From: Acidobacteriota bacterium
Lineage (GTDB): Bacteria; Acidobacteriota; Polarisedimenticolia; J045
Length of the DNA stretch: 40,024 nt
Assembly (NCBI GenBank): GCA_025456425.1
Contig: JALOKP010000066.1
Coordinates: 1-40,024, forward strand
Direction of reading: 5' to 3'
This document shows positions 1-7,688 of this stretch, piece by piece (position 1 is the first letter of the stretch; the number at the start of each line of letters is the position of its first letter). Below the pieces are notes generated by a model, which did no database searches, had not been told where the DNA came from, and was given only the letters and a program-made list of their open reading frames with translations. Both the position numbers and the translations under genes were made by a program.

Positions 1-1229
1 AGCCGCTCCCACTCGGCCAGCGGCCGGTGCCAGTTCGTGGCCATGAAGCCGCCCTTGCAGGGCGGAAACGAGGCGGCGATCAGCCCGTCGACCACGCTCG
101 CCGCCAGCTGGCCGAAGTACTCCGCCGCCGCCGGCGTGTCGTCGCGGTAGACCAGCGCGTTGTCCTGGTCGGTCAGCAGCGCCTGCTCCATCCGTCCTTC
201 CGACCCGAAGACGATGAAGGCGTAGGGGCACGGCGGGCGGCCGAGCCGCGCCTCCGCGATCCGCAGCAGGCGCGCGATCAGCGCGTCGTTGAGGCGCGAG
301 ACGATCCGGCCGATCTCGGCGGCCTCGAGGCCGCCCCAGGCGAGGTGCTCGATCACGCCCGACAGCTCGCTCGCGTAGTTCGCCAGCGACTCGGCCTGCG
401 CCAGCTTCTCGATCCCCGAGAGCAGGGAGGTCGGGCTGTTGGCCTGGCGGCGCAGGAAATCGGTGTCGGTGACCACCCCGACGACCCGCTCGCCCGCGAG
501 GAGCGGGACGTGGTGCACGCGGTGCTCGAGCATGAAGACCAGCACCTCGAGCTGCGTCGAGTTGGCCGGGAGGGTCTTCATCGGCCGGGTCATGACCACC
601 GACACCGGTGTCTCCGGGCCGCGCCCCTCGGCCAGCACGCGGCTGCGCAGGTCGCGGTCGGTCAGGATCCCGGGCGGTTCGGACTCGACCAGGACCGAGC
701 TGACCCGCAGGTCGCGCATCGTGCGCGCCGCCTGCTCGACCGTGTCGTAGGGCCGGACGAAGACCGGCGTGCGCGACACCAGCGCCTGCGCCGGCGCGGC
801 CAGGTCGCGCCCGGCCGGGAGGGTCTCGACGGCGGCCGCGGTCCGCAGGCGCTGCGCCAGGTCCTGCAGGAAGAACGACGCGAACTCCTCGCGCTTCATC
901 AGCCGCAGGAAAGCCCCTTCCGGAATGCGGTAGACGAGCAGGTCCTCGCCGGCGAGGACGTCGACGTGCGGGGCGGCCTTTGCGATCAGGGAGGGGAAGC
1001 CGAAGAGATCGCCTTCCTCGAGTTCCTGCACCAGCACGCCGTCGCGCTCGAACCGGACTGCGCCCTTGCGGACCAGGTAGAGGTGCTCGCTGCGGGGGCC
1101 GCCGCGCTCGAGTACCGCCGCGCCGCGCGGAAAGTAGGCGACCTCGAGCGATCCCTCGGCGATCCGGAAGTCCTCCGGACGGAGTCGATCGAACGGGGGG
1201 TGGCTGCGCAGGAACTCGGCTGGTTCCAT
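1..1229 (-). CDS. cNMP-binding/CBS-pair/DUF294 nucleotidyltransferase-like signalling protein (3' end missing)
   Basis: Translating the minus strand from the ATG at 1229 gives an uninterrupted frame to the window edge. Domains in order: a cyclic-nucleotide-binding-type beta roll (about residues 5-125, with an EEGDLFGFPSL-like segment), a CBS pair (about 150-270, including ILTDRDLRSRV and VVGVVTDTDF), a helical linker, then a DUF294-type nucleotidyltransferase domain with GSEGRMEQ followed by TDQDNA. This is the arrangement of the DUF294/CBS/cNMP family, related to the GlnD uridylyltransferase fold; in other bacteria its members are usually cytoplasmic regulators, and the substrate here is unknown. 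The C-terminus lies beyond position 1. A good sigma-70-type promoter lies about 50 nt upstream of the start. It is divergent from the Fe-S protein gene at 1450. The domain assignment is solid; the cellular role is not. Confidence 0.9.
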   Translation of the reverse strand, partial: MEPAEFLRSHPPFDRLRPEDFRIAEGSLEVAYFPRGAAVLERGGPRSEHLYLVRKGAVRFERDGVLVQELEEGDLFGFPSLIAKAAPHVDVLAGEDLLVYRIPEGAFLRLMKREEFASFFLQDLAQRLRTAAAVETLPAGRDLAAPAQALVSRTPVFVRPYDTVEQAARTMRDLRVSSVLVESEPPGILTDRDLRSRVLAEGRGPETPVSVVMTRPMKTLPANSTQLEVLVFMLEHRVHHVPLLAGERVVGVVTDTDFLRRQANSPTSLLSGIEKLAQAESLANYASELSGVIEHLAWGGLEAAEIGRIVSRLNDALIARLLRIAEARLGRPPCPYAFIVFGSEGRMEQALLTDQDNALVYRDDTPAAAEYFGQLAASVVDGLIAASFPPCKGGFMATNWHRPLAEWER

Positions 1230-1280
1230 CGGCCCACCGCGGTCGCCCGCCGGGCTGGCGGCTGACCCAAGGGTGGGCGG

Positions 1281-1310
1281 ATTAAAAGCCGGACTAACCC
1301 AAAGCGTCAA
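1281..1310 (-). promoter_or_regulatory. sigma-70-type promoter for the cNMP/CBS gene
   Basis: On the minus strand TTGACG (1310-1305) is followed after 18 nt by TTTAAT (1286-1281). Each hexamer matches the consensus at 5 of 6 positions. Transcription would start near 1274, leaving a leader of about 45 nt before the ATG at 1229. The stretch is unusually AT-rich for this window. Confidence 0.55.
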
Positions 1311-1385
1311 CGGACTTTATCTGCATTGCATTACCGGTATGTGCGGGCCGGTCCCCAACTCGCCCTCCGGGGCGGGAGCCGGGCG

Positions 1386-1399
1386 TTGACTTGCATCAA
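1386..1399 (+). promoter_or_regulatory. FNR/DNR-like operator upstream of the Fe-S protein gene
   Basis: TTGACTTGCATCAA differs from the FNR consensus TTGAT-N4-ATCAA at one position and keeps the 5-4-5 dyad geometry. Its centre is 58 nt before the GTG start at 1450, so a transcript starting about 41 nt downstream of the centre would have a leader of roughly 15 nt, compatible with a class II activator site. The site is seen in the sequence; its function is inferred. The neighbouring cNMP protein lacks a DNA-binding domain, so the regulator must be encoded elsewhere. Confidence 0.5.
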
Positions 1400-1449
1400 G
1401 GCGCGCCGCCGCCCGCCGGGTCAGAGTTGCCCGGTCGAAGGGAGGCGCC

Positions 1450-2295
1450 GTGGCGGTCCGCCAGATCGTGGAGATCCTCGAGGAACTGTGCGACGGCTGC
1501 GGGGACTGCGTCCCCTCCTGCCAGGAAGGGGCGATCCTGATCGTCGACGGCAAGGCGAAGCTGGCGGCCGACGCGCTCTGCGACGGCCTGGGCGCATGCC
1601 TGGGGCATTGCCCCAAGGGTGCGATCCGGATCGTCGAGCGCGAGGCCGACGAGTTCGTGATGCCGCCGCACCTGGTCGGGCAGCCGCACCGCGGGGCCCT
1701 CGCCGCGGGCGCAGCGCACGGACCGAGGCCGGCGGCGTTCGCGGGGAGCGGCCCGCTCGACGCGATGCGCGCGATGCAGGCCGGACCCGCGGGCCCGGCG
1801 GCGGCCCACGCCGGCGGCTGCCCCGGCAGCCGGATGCGCGAGTTGAAGGCGCTCCCCAGCGCGCCGCCGCGCCCGGCCGGCCCGTCGCCGATGGCCGAGA
1901 AGGCCGCCTCCGGCGACTCGGCGCTGGCGCACTGGCCGGTGCAGATCGCGCTGGTCCCGCCGCACGCACCCTTCCTGCGCGGCGCCGACCTGCTGGTCGC
2001 CGCCGACTGCGTGCCGGTCGCGGTCCCTAACTTCCACCGCGACTTCCTCGACGGCCGCGCGGTGATGATCGGCTGCCCCAAGTTCGACGACCTCGGCGCC
2101 TACGCGCAGCGCTTCGCCGCGCTGTTCGCACAGAGCGGCGTTGCCAGTGTCAGCGTCGTCGTGATGGAGGTCCCGTGCTGCCAGTCGCTGCCCGAGGCGG
2201 TGCGCCAGGGTCGCGACGCCGTCGGGAGCGATGTGCGGGTGGAGAAGGTCGTGGTCGGGGTCGACGGACAGGTGATGTCCCGCGAGGCGCTCTGA
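1450..2295 (+). CDS. 4Fe-4S ferredoxin-type protein with Cys-containing C-terminal domain
   Basis: The 281-residue protein starts at GTG 1450, just after a purine-rich GAAGGGAGG ribosome-binding site. The N-terminal ferredoxin fold has C14-x2-C17-x2-C20-x3-C24 and C44-x5-C50-x3-C54. The second motif has Leu at 47 where a bacterial 2[4Fe-4S] ferredoxin has Cys, so cluster II has only three cysteine ligands and may be 3Fe-4S or have a non-Cys ligand. A Pro/Ala/Gly-rich linker carrying GCPGSRMR leads to a C-terminal domain with further cysteines (AADCVP, IGCPK, EVPCCQS). As I recall, similar proteins occur near hybrid-cluster-protein and Crp/Fnr genes in other bacteria, which would suit the FNR-like box upstream. 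It is probably cytoplasmic and redox-active; the reaction is unknown. Confidence 0.85.
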   Translation: MAVRQIVEILEELCDGCGDCVPSCQEGAILIVDGKAKLAADALCDGLGACLGHCPKGAIRIVEREADEFVMPPHLVGQPHRGALAAGAAHGPRPAAFAGSGPLDAMRAMQAGPAGPAAAHAGGCPGSRMRELKALPSAPPRPAGPSPMAEKAASGDSALAHWPVQIALVPPHAPFLRGADLLVAADCVPVAVPNFHRDFLDGRAVMIGCPKFDDLGAYAQRFAALFAQSGVASVSVVVMEVPCCQSLPEAVRQGRDAVGSDVRVEKVVVGVDGQVMSREAL

Positions 2296-2306
2296 CGGGA
2301 GTCCTT

Positions 2307-2334
2307 CGGGCCGCCACGGAGGGCGGCCCCTACC
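2307..2334 (-). repeat. dispersed palindromic repeat, copy D (variant)
   Basis: This is a diverged copy of the 29-nt repeat seen at 2381, 29141 and 32351, with GGGCCGCC/GGGCGGCC arms around ACGGA and the shared CCCCTAC edge. It is inverted relative to the copy at 2381, 46 nt away, giving a BIME-like pair downstream of the Fe-S protein gene. Confidence 0.65.
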
Positions 2335-2380
2335 GCACGACGCCGCACACACCGCATCGAACAAGCGCCGTCGAACGGAC

Positions 2381-2409
2381 CGTAGGGGCCGGCCTCCGTG
2401 CCGGCCCGC
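2381..2409 (+). repeat. dispersed palindromic repeat, copy C
   Basis: This 29-nt unit starts CGTAGGGG and ends GCCGGCCCGC. Its reverse complement is identical at 29 of 29 positions to the unit at 32351-32379 and at 28 of 29 to the unit at 29141-29169. GGCCGGCCTCCGTGCCGGCC forms an imperfect hairpin. It lies between the Fe-S protein gene and the alkaline phosphatase terminator. Confidence 0.85.
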
Positions 2410-2426
2410 TCATCCCGTCGCATGAA

Positions 2427-2452
2427 ACGGGGCGGCCCGCAGGCCGCCCCGT
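2427..2452 (-). terminator. terminator of the alkaline phosphatase gene
   Basis: A perfect 11-bp stem (ACGGGGCGGCC with GGCCGCCCCGT) encloses a 4-nt loop, 25 nt past the alkaline phosphatase stop. On the minus strand it is followed by a short T run (TTTCAT). The sequence supports an intrinsic terminator with a weak U tract. Confidence 0.6.
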
Positions 2453-2477
2453 CCGTGGTACGGATCGAACCCGCCGG

Positions 2478-4541
2478 CTATCGGTTGAGCTTGAGCCCCC
2501 GCTCGCGGATCACCTGCTGCCGCGGTGCCGGCGGGGCGCCGGTCTTCAGCACCGACTCCATCATCTTGAAGAAGATGTCGGTGTTGTCCATCACGCCGGT
2601 GAAGCGCTCGGCGCCGGGGCCGCTCGCCGAGACTGGGATGTCGGACGCGGTGTGCGCCGCAACCGAGTCGTTCAGGTGCCCCGTCACCAGGAAGTTCCCG
2701 GCCGTGTCGCGGGCCAAGGGGCCGCCGGGATAGGTGTTGAGCGGCGCCTGGTTGTTGAACGGCTGCTGCGAGTCGCGCAGCGGCTTCGCGTTGGTGAGCC
2801 AGTCCTCGTAGCGGTCGGCGTTGGCTGCGTAGCCGATCAGCATACGGTTGTCGACGTCGGTCGTGACGGGATATCCGTCGTCGGCCAGCGTGTAGCGCGG
2901 GAAGCCGGCCGCCTCGTAGGTCCCGACCACGTCCCGGCGCAGCTTCTCGGCCCCCAGACCGCTCGCGGCGCGGGAGACCAGGTCCGCGTTGGTGACGCGC
3001 GAGCCGCCGATGATGTTGACGCCGGCGCACTCGTGGTCGGCGGTCACGACGATCAGCGTCTCCGGGTGCTCGGCCTGGAAGCGGCGCGCGACTTCGATCG
3101 CGCGGTCGAACTCGATCGTGTCCAGCACCCAGCGCTCGGTGTCCATGTTGTGGGCCTGCTTGTCGATCGAGGCCGCCTCGACCATCAGGAAGAAGCCGTT
3201 GTCGTTGCGCGACAGCACGTCGAGGGCCTTGCCGGTCATCTCGTCGAGCATCGGCTGGTCGGGGAAGCCGTAGTCGGAGACGACCGACGCGTCGCCGCGG
3301 CGGCCGGCGACCTTGTCCAGCGCGATGTTCATGTTGGAGAGCGCGAAGAGGCCCAGCAGGCGCTCCGTGCCGTCGCCGACCGCCGAAAGCTCGGAGGCGC
3401 TGGCGGCGTAGGTCCAGCCGTCGGCGAGGTGGTCGGCGATCAGGTCGCGGCCGGCGTCGAGCGTCCCGGCCGGGACCCCCCAGCCGGCGGTCAGGTCGGC
3501 AGGCAGGACGTAGTCGTTGGAGGCGCTGCGCTGCGACCCCGGCGTGCCGGCCGGCAGGTACCACTTCCGGCCGCCGCCCATCAGGACGCGGATCCCGTTG
3601 CTGTTCCGCTCGTCGAAGTACTGGTCGACGATTCCGGTGCCGGACCCGCGCGACTGGGTGTGGCTGCCGTAGGACCCCGGCGTGGCGTCGAAGACGTCCG
3701 AGGTGGTCACGATCCCGCTGGTCTTGCCGCGCGTGCGCCACAGGTACTCGGTGATCAGCTCGACCCGCGGGTTGTCGAAGTTGTCGGTCGTGTCGTCCGG
3801 GAAGACGCCCTGCTGGTTGTTGTTCGACTTGTTGCCGGTGGCGTAGCAGGCCGCGCCGGGCGAGGAGTCGGTCACGATCGAGTTGAGCGAATGGGTGATC
3901 ACGATCCCGGTGTAGGGGAGCTGGTCCATCGCCAGGAGGCCGCGGCTCTTCCCCTGGGCCGCTCCGTACTTCATCAGGCGGGCCGCGGTCCGGTGTGCGA
4001 TCCCCATTCCGTCGCCGATGAACAGGATCACGTTCTTCGCGCCGCCCTGGCCGACGACGTTGCTCGGACCCGTGGCGCCGATCGGCTGGAAGCCGCCGCC
4101 CGGCAGGACCGGCCCGACGATCTCGAAGTTCCCCTGGCGGACGGCGGCCTGGCCGTCCCCCTGGACCGCTTCCACCTCGAGCAGGTGCGCGCCCGGCAGC
4201 TCGCTGGAGACGGCGCGCAGCGTGGCGACGGTCGCTCCCGCCGGCAGGCCCTTGACCGTCGCCGGGGTCAGCGTCACGGTGCCGGGAACCTCGGCGCCGT
4301 CGATCCGGAAACGGACCGAGGCGATCGCCTGGCCCGCATCCGGGGAGACGGTGGCCTGGAGGTCGAAGCGCTGGCCGACGAGGAAGCGCGAGACGTACGG
4401 CGGGTTCGGGTCGTTCTCGGTGAAGAGGTTGCTGGGGGGCGTGAGGCGCGTCACGGCCGGCGCGGCGAGCGCGGCGCTGGCCGCGGCGGCGAGCAGGCCG
4501 GCGCCCGCGGCGAGCCGGAGTCCCTTCATGGCCTTCGTCAC
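2478..4541 (-). CDS. exported alkaline phosphatase (PhoA superfamily) with N-terminal extra domain
   Basis: The 687-residue protein is read from GTG 4541 (GGGGAGA upstream; an ATG four codons later is an alternative start). A signal peptide of about 26 residues is followed by an Ig-like extension of about 130 residues, then the phosphatase core. The core begins AKNVILFIGDGMG (about 169-180, metal site), has the nucleophile region TDSSPGAACYATG with Asp225-Ser226, the metal-binding VEAASIDKQAHNMD, and TADHECAG near the C-terminal metal His. It would hydrolyse phosphomonoesters outside the cytoplasm using zinc and magnesium. It is longer than E. coli PhoA because of the extra domain. The gene lies 67 nt downstream of the His-rich protein gene on the same strand, and both are divergent from polyphosphate kinase. 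I saw no convincing Pho box. Confidence 0.93.
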   Translation of the reverse strand: MTKAMKGLRLAAGAGLLAAAASAALAAPAVTRLTPPSNLFTENDPNPPYVSRFLVGQRFDLQATVSPDAGQAIASVRFRIDGAEVPGTVTLTPATVKGLPAGATVATLRAVSSELPGAHLLEVEAVQGDGQAAVRQGNFEIVGPVLPGGGFQPIGATGPSNVVGQGGAKNVILFIGDGMGIAHRTAARLMKYGAAQGKSRGLLAMDQLPYTGIVITHSLNSIVTDSSPGAACYATGNKSNNNQQGVFPDDTTDNFDNPRVELITEYLWRTRGKTSGIVTTSDVFDATPGSYGSHTQSRGSGTGIVDQYFDERNSNGIRVLMGGGRKWYLPAGTPGSQRSASNDYVLPADLTAGWGVPAGTLDAGRDLIADHLADGWTYAASASELSAVGDGTERLLGLFALSNMNIALDKVAGRRGDASVVSDYGFPDQPMLDEMTGKALDVLSRNDNGFFLMVEAASIDKQAHNMDTERWVLDTIEFDRAIEVARRFQAEHPETLIVVTADHECAGVNIIGGSRVTNADLVSRAASGLGAEKLRRDVVGTYEAAGFPRYTLADDGYPVTTDVDNRMLIGYAANADRYEDWLTNAKPLRDSQQPFNNQAPLNTYPGGPLARDTAGNFLVTGHLNDSVAAHTASDIPVSASGPGAERFTGVMDNTDIFFKMMESVLKTGAPPAPRQQVIRERGLKLNR

Positions 4542-4608
4542 TGTGGTCTCTCCCCTTCGAGCACCCGCGCGGGTGCCCCGGTCGGCGGGACGGCGGTCCC
4601 GTTGGTCG

Positions 4609-5247
4609 TCAGTGGTCCTGGATCGCGTGGTCGTGGGCGGAGTGATCGTGCGGTGCGTGATCGTGCGGTGCGTGGTCGTGCGTCGGGCTCTCGGCCGCGG
4701 CCCCGGGGGGCGCGGGATCGAGCAGCAGGCGGACGTGGGAGACGCGGCCGTCGGGCATCGGTCGGGCGCCGAGCTCGAGCGTCCCCGTCAACAGGAGCGG
4801 GCCGGGCGTGTAGGGGACCGGCTCGGTGCGCCGGTCGGGAAGCAGGACCTGGACGATCGTCGGCGGCAGGTCGTCGGCCATCCCGTACTCGTCCTCGTGG
4901 AGCACGAACGGGTACGGCGCGAGCACCAGGAAACCGGGCTGCGGGCGATCCGAGCGCGCCATGTAGCCCAGCAGCCGCACCGGACGACCCGCGAGCCGGA
5001 GGGCCTGGTCGGAGTACTCGAGCCCCCGCGGACCGACCGGCATCCGGTAGAGGTCGCGGAACTCGAGGTCCGTCACGCCGGCCGGCGCGAGCGGACGCGG
5101 CGGGCGCTCGCCCACGGCGCCCGGGCCGGCGATCGGGGCCGCCGGGGGGGGCAGGGTCTTCTCGTGCGCCGGCGCGCCGCCGATCGCGGCGACCAGCGCG
5201 AGCGCGGCGGCGATGCTGGGGGACAGGATGCGATGTCGTCCGTTCAT
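4609..5247 (-). CDS. exported protein with His-rich C-terminal tail
   Basis: I chose the ATG at 5247 (212 residues) because it places a signal peptide (NGRHRILSPSIAAALALVAA) at the N-terminus; the frame stays open to 5325 but the extra residues look non-native. The mature body (VTDLEFRDLYRMP to VQVLLPDRR) has a GYM motif and PPTIVQV, reminiscent of DUF3299-type periplasmic proteins; that match is tentative. The last 25 residues are a tract of His-Asp-His motifs (HDHAPHDHAPHDHSAHDH) that should bind Zn, Ni or Cu. It sits immediately upstream of a zinc-dependent alkaline phosphatase, so a metal-buffering or delivery role is plausible but inferred. Confidence 0.75.
   Translation of the reverse strand: MNGRHRILSPSIAAALALVAAIGGAPAHEKTLPPPAAPIAGPGAVGERPPRPLAPAGVTDLEFRDLYRMPVGPRGLEYSDQALRLAGRPVRLLGYMARSDRPQPGFLVLAPYPFVLHEDEYGMADDLPPTIVQVLLPDRRTEPVPYTPGPLLLTGTLELGARPMPDGRVSHVRLLLDPAPPGAAAESPTHDHAPHDHAPHDHSAHDHAIQDH
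4626..4683 (-). repeat. 15-nt codon repeat encoding the His-Asp-His tail
   Basis: Two exact 15-nt units (4642-4656 and 4657-4671) are flanked by degenerate copies. Each exact unit encodes HDHAP. The tandem arrangement could let the length of the metal-binding tail vary between strains. Confidence 0.75.
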
Positions 5248-5352
5248 GGCCGGGAACTTACGCGGCCGCCGTGACGGGTTCGCGGCAGCGGCGTAAACAC
5301 CGCGCGACGATCGCCGACCTGGCACCGGCGCTGGCCTCCGCGGCCCGGGCCT

Positions 5353-5376
5353 GGCCGCGGGGCGGCCGCTTCTTTT
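5353..5376 (+). terminator. hairpin plus T-rich tract upstream of ppk
   Basis: A perfect GGCCGC/GCGGCC stem with a 3-nt loop (5353-5367) is followed by CTTCTTTT, an intrinsic-terminator form on the plus strand. No plus-strand gene ends nearby, so it could be a leader attenuator of ppk or could stop stray transcription. TTGTCA at 5375-5380 with TAGTAC 18 nt later is a weak candidate for the ppk promoter. Confidence 0.4.
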
Positions 5377-5489
5377 GTCACACGGTCGTCGGAGCCCTTA
5401 GTACACGGCCCCCGGGGCCCGCGCTAGCATCAGGGGTTCCGGCGGCCCCCCGCTCTCCGCCCGAGCCGCCGCCCGTGGAAGGCCGTCCC

Positions 5490-7607
5490 GTGGACACCGC
5501 GCACCCCGAGCCGATCGCTCTCAACTCCCCCGAGACCTACTTCAACCGCGAGTTGAGCTGGCTGGCCTTCGCCCGCCGCGTGCTGGCGCTGGTCGAGGAT
5601 CCCGCGCTGCCCCTGCTGGAGCGAGTCAAGTTCGCCGGGATCATGGGGATGCTCCACGACGAGTTCTTCATGAAGCGCATGAGCGGCCTCAAGCGCCAGG
5701 TCCAGCGCGGCCGCAGCAAGCGCTCGCTCGACGGCCGGCTGCCGCTCGAGGAGTTCGCGGCCTGCCGCGCGGAGATCCTGCAACAGGTCCGCGCGCTCGA
5801 GCGTGTCCTGCGCGACGAACTGCGCCCGGCGCTCGACGCCGCCGGGGTCCCGATCCACGACGTCGCGAGCCTGGCCCCGGAGGAGCGCGCGCAGCTGCGC
5901 GAGCAGTTCCGCACCGGGATCCTGCCGATCCTGACGCCGCTGGCGGTCGACGCCGAGCACCCCTTCCCGTTCATCAGCAACCTGGGGCTGAACCTCGCGA
6001 TCGCGCTGGGCAACGGCAAGGGCGGGCGCGAACGCTTCGTGCGGCTGAAGGTGCCGGGCAACCGCCCGCGCTGGATGGCGCGGCCGGGCGGGCCGGGGGT
6101 GGTGCCGCTCGAGCAGGTCATCGCGGCGAACCTCGACCTGCTCTTCCCCGGCGCCCCGCTCGCGCGCGTCCACGCGTTCCGGGTGACGCGCGGTGCGGAG
6201 GGGGACGCCGCGCGGGACCTCGACGCGGCGGAGGACGAGCTGCGCGAGCCGGGGAGCATCGTCCGGCTCGTGTCCGACGAGCTGAAGGCGCGACGCTTCG
6301 CCGGGCCGGTGCGGCTGGAAGTCGACGCCGCGATGCCCGAACCGGCGGTGCGCTGGCTGGCTAGCCAGCTCAAGGTCGGCCCGGACGACGTCTATGCCGT
6401 CGATCACTTCCTGGGGCTCGCCGACCTGATGCGGCTGGAGATTCCCGACCTCGACGAACTGCGCTACCCGCGGCACGTCCCGCAGGTCCACCCGCGCCTG
6501 CGCGAGCTCGACGCATCCGATCCCGGCGCGATCTTCGAGGAGATCAGGAGCGGCGACATCCTGCTCCACCACCCCTACGACAGCTTCGACAGTTCCGTGC
6601 TGCGCTTTCTGGAGTCGGCCGCGGTCGACCCGCAGGTGCTGGCAATCAAGCTGACGATCTACCGCACCAGCGGCGACTCGCCGATCGTCCGCGCGCTGGC
6701 CGAGGCGGCGCGGCGGGGCAAGCAGGTCGCGGTGCTGGTCGAGATCACGGCCCGCTTCGACGAGGCCCCCAACATCGCGTGGGGCGAGCTGCTGGAGAAC
6801 GAGGGGGTCCACGTCGCGTACGGCGTCGAGCGGCTCAAGACGCACGTCAAGCTGGCGCTGGTCGTGCGCGAGGAGGCCGGCCAGGTGCGGCGCTACGCGC
6901 ACATCGGGACCGGCAACTACCACACCGGCACGGCGCGGATCTACGAGGACTTCGGGATCCTGACCTGCCACCCCGAGCTCTGCGAGGATGCGGCTTCGGT
7001 CTTCAACGAGCTGACCGGCGCGCTCGGCGCGCAACCGTTCCGTCGGCTCCTGGTCGCGCCCGAGTTCATGCGGTCGCGTTTCATCGAGCTGATCCGGCGC
7101 GAGGCCGAGCACGCGCTGGCGGGCGCCCCGTCCGGAATCTACGCCAAGATGAACCAGCTGCAGGACCGCGAGATGATCAGCGCGCTCTACGAGGCCGCCC
7201 GCGCCGGCGTGCCGATCACGCTCAACGTCCGCGGACTGTGCTGCCTGCGGCCCGGCGTGCCGGGCCTTTCGGAGACGATCCGCGTCTACAGCGTGGTCGG
7301 ACGCTTCCTCGAGCACAGCCGGCTGTACCGCTTCGTCAACGGCGGGCAGCCCGAGTACTACACCGGCTCGGCGGACTGGATGAAGCGCAACCTCGAGAAC
7401 CGGGTCGAGACGATCGCGCCGGTCCTCGACCGCGAGGTCCAGGCCGAGCTGGATCGGATCGTCGCGGTCTACGAACTCGACAACTGCTCGGCATGGGATG
7501 CGCTGCCCGACGGCCGCTACGAGCGGCGGCATCCCGCGCCGGGCGAACCGCGGCGCGCCGCGCAGGAGGAGTTCATCCGCCTGGCGAGCCAGCGCGCCGG
7601 GGCCTGA
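5490..7607 (+). CDS. ppk1: polyphosphate kinase 1
   Basis: The 705-residue protein reversibly makes inorganic polyphosphate from ATP. GTG 5490 was chosen because GGAAGG lies 7 nt upstream and because the protein then begins just before the conserved YFNRELSWLAF; another in-frame GTG is at 5475. The N, head and two PLD-like C domains are all present. The two active-site histidines are visible as KTHVKLAL (His452) and FLEHSRLY (His609). Their spacing of 157 residues equals that of E. coli His435 and His592. Other family blocks include HIGTGNYHTGTARIYEDFG and MNQLQDREMI. Full-length and intact. Divergent from the exported phosphatase pair, it makes this a phosphate storage/scavenging block. Confidence 0.96.
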   Translation: MDTAHPEPIALNSPETYFNRELSWLAFARRVLALVEDPALPLLERVKFAGIMGMLHDEFFMKRMSGLKRQVQRGRSKRSLDGRLPLEEFAACRAEILQQVRALERVLRDELRPALDAAGVPIHDVASLAPEERAQLREQFRTGILPILTPLAVDAEHPFPFISNLGLNLAIALGNGKGGRERFVRLKVPGNRPRWMARPGGPGVVPLEQVIAANLDLLFPGAPLARVHAFRVTRGAEGDAARDLDAAEDELREPGSIVRLVSDELKARRFAGPVRLEVDAAMPEPAVRWLASQLKVGPDDVYAVDHFLGLADLMRLEIPDLDELRYPRHVPQVHPRLRELDASDPGAIFEEIRSGDILLHHPYDSFDSSVLRFLESAAVDPQVLAIKLTIYRTSGDSPIVRALAEAARRGKQVAVLVEITARFDEAPNIAWGELLENEGVHVAYGVERLKTHVKLALVVREEAGQVRRYAHIGTGNYHTGTARIYEDFGILTCHPELCEDAASVFNELTGALGAQPFRRLLVAPEFMRSRFIELIRREAEHALAGAPSGIYAKMNQLQDREMISALYEAARAGVPITLNVRGLCCLRPGVPGLSETIRVYSVVGRFLEHSRLYRFVNGGQPEYYTGSADWMKRNLENRVETIAPVLDREVQAELDRIVAVYELDNCSAWDALPDGRYERRHPAPGEPRRAAQEEFIRLASQRAGA

Positions 7608-7688
7608 CCGGGACCCTCCCGAACGGACGCCCGGCGATCGAGGCCGGTAAATCGGGTAGACTGGCGGGCCTTCCGCAAGGACACCCGC

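Noticed and set aside
4626-4683. Possible CRISPR-like short repeats
   Set aside because: Units are 15 nt, directly abutting without spacers and in frame; they encode the His-Asp-His tail.
5375-5404. Sigma-70 promoter for ppk (TTGTCA with TAGTAC)
   Set aside because: The -10 hexamer matches only 3 of 6 positions and the -35 overlaps the hairpin's T tract; too weak to list as a feature.
2175-5474. Open extension upstream of ppk giving a 1810-codon frame
   Set aside because: Only the part from 5490 matches PPK1. The upstream part is antisense to alkaline phosphatase and the His-rich gene and contains no native-looking domain.
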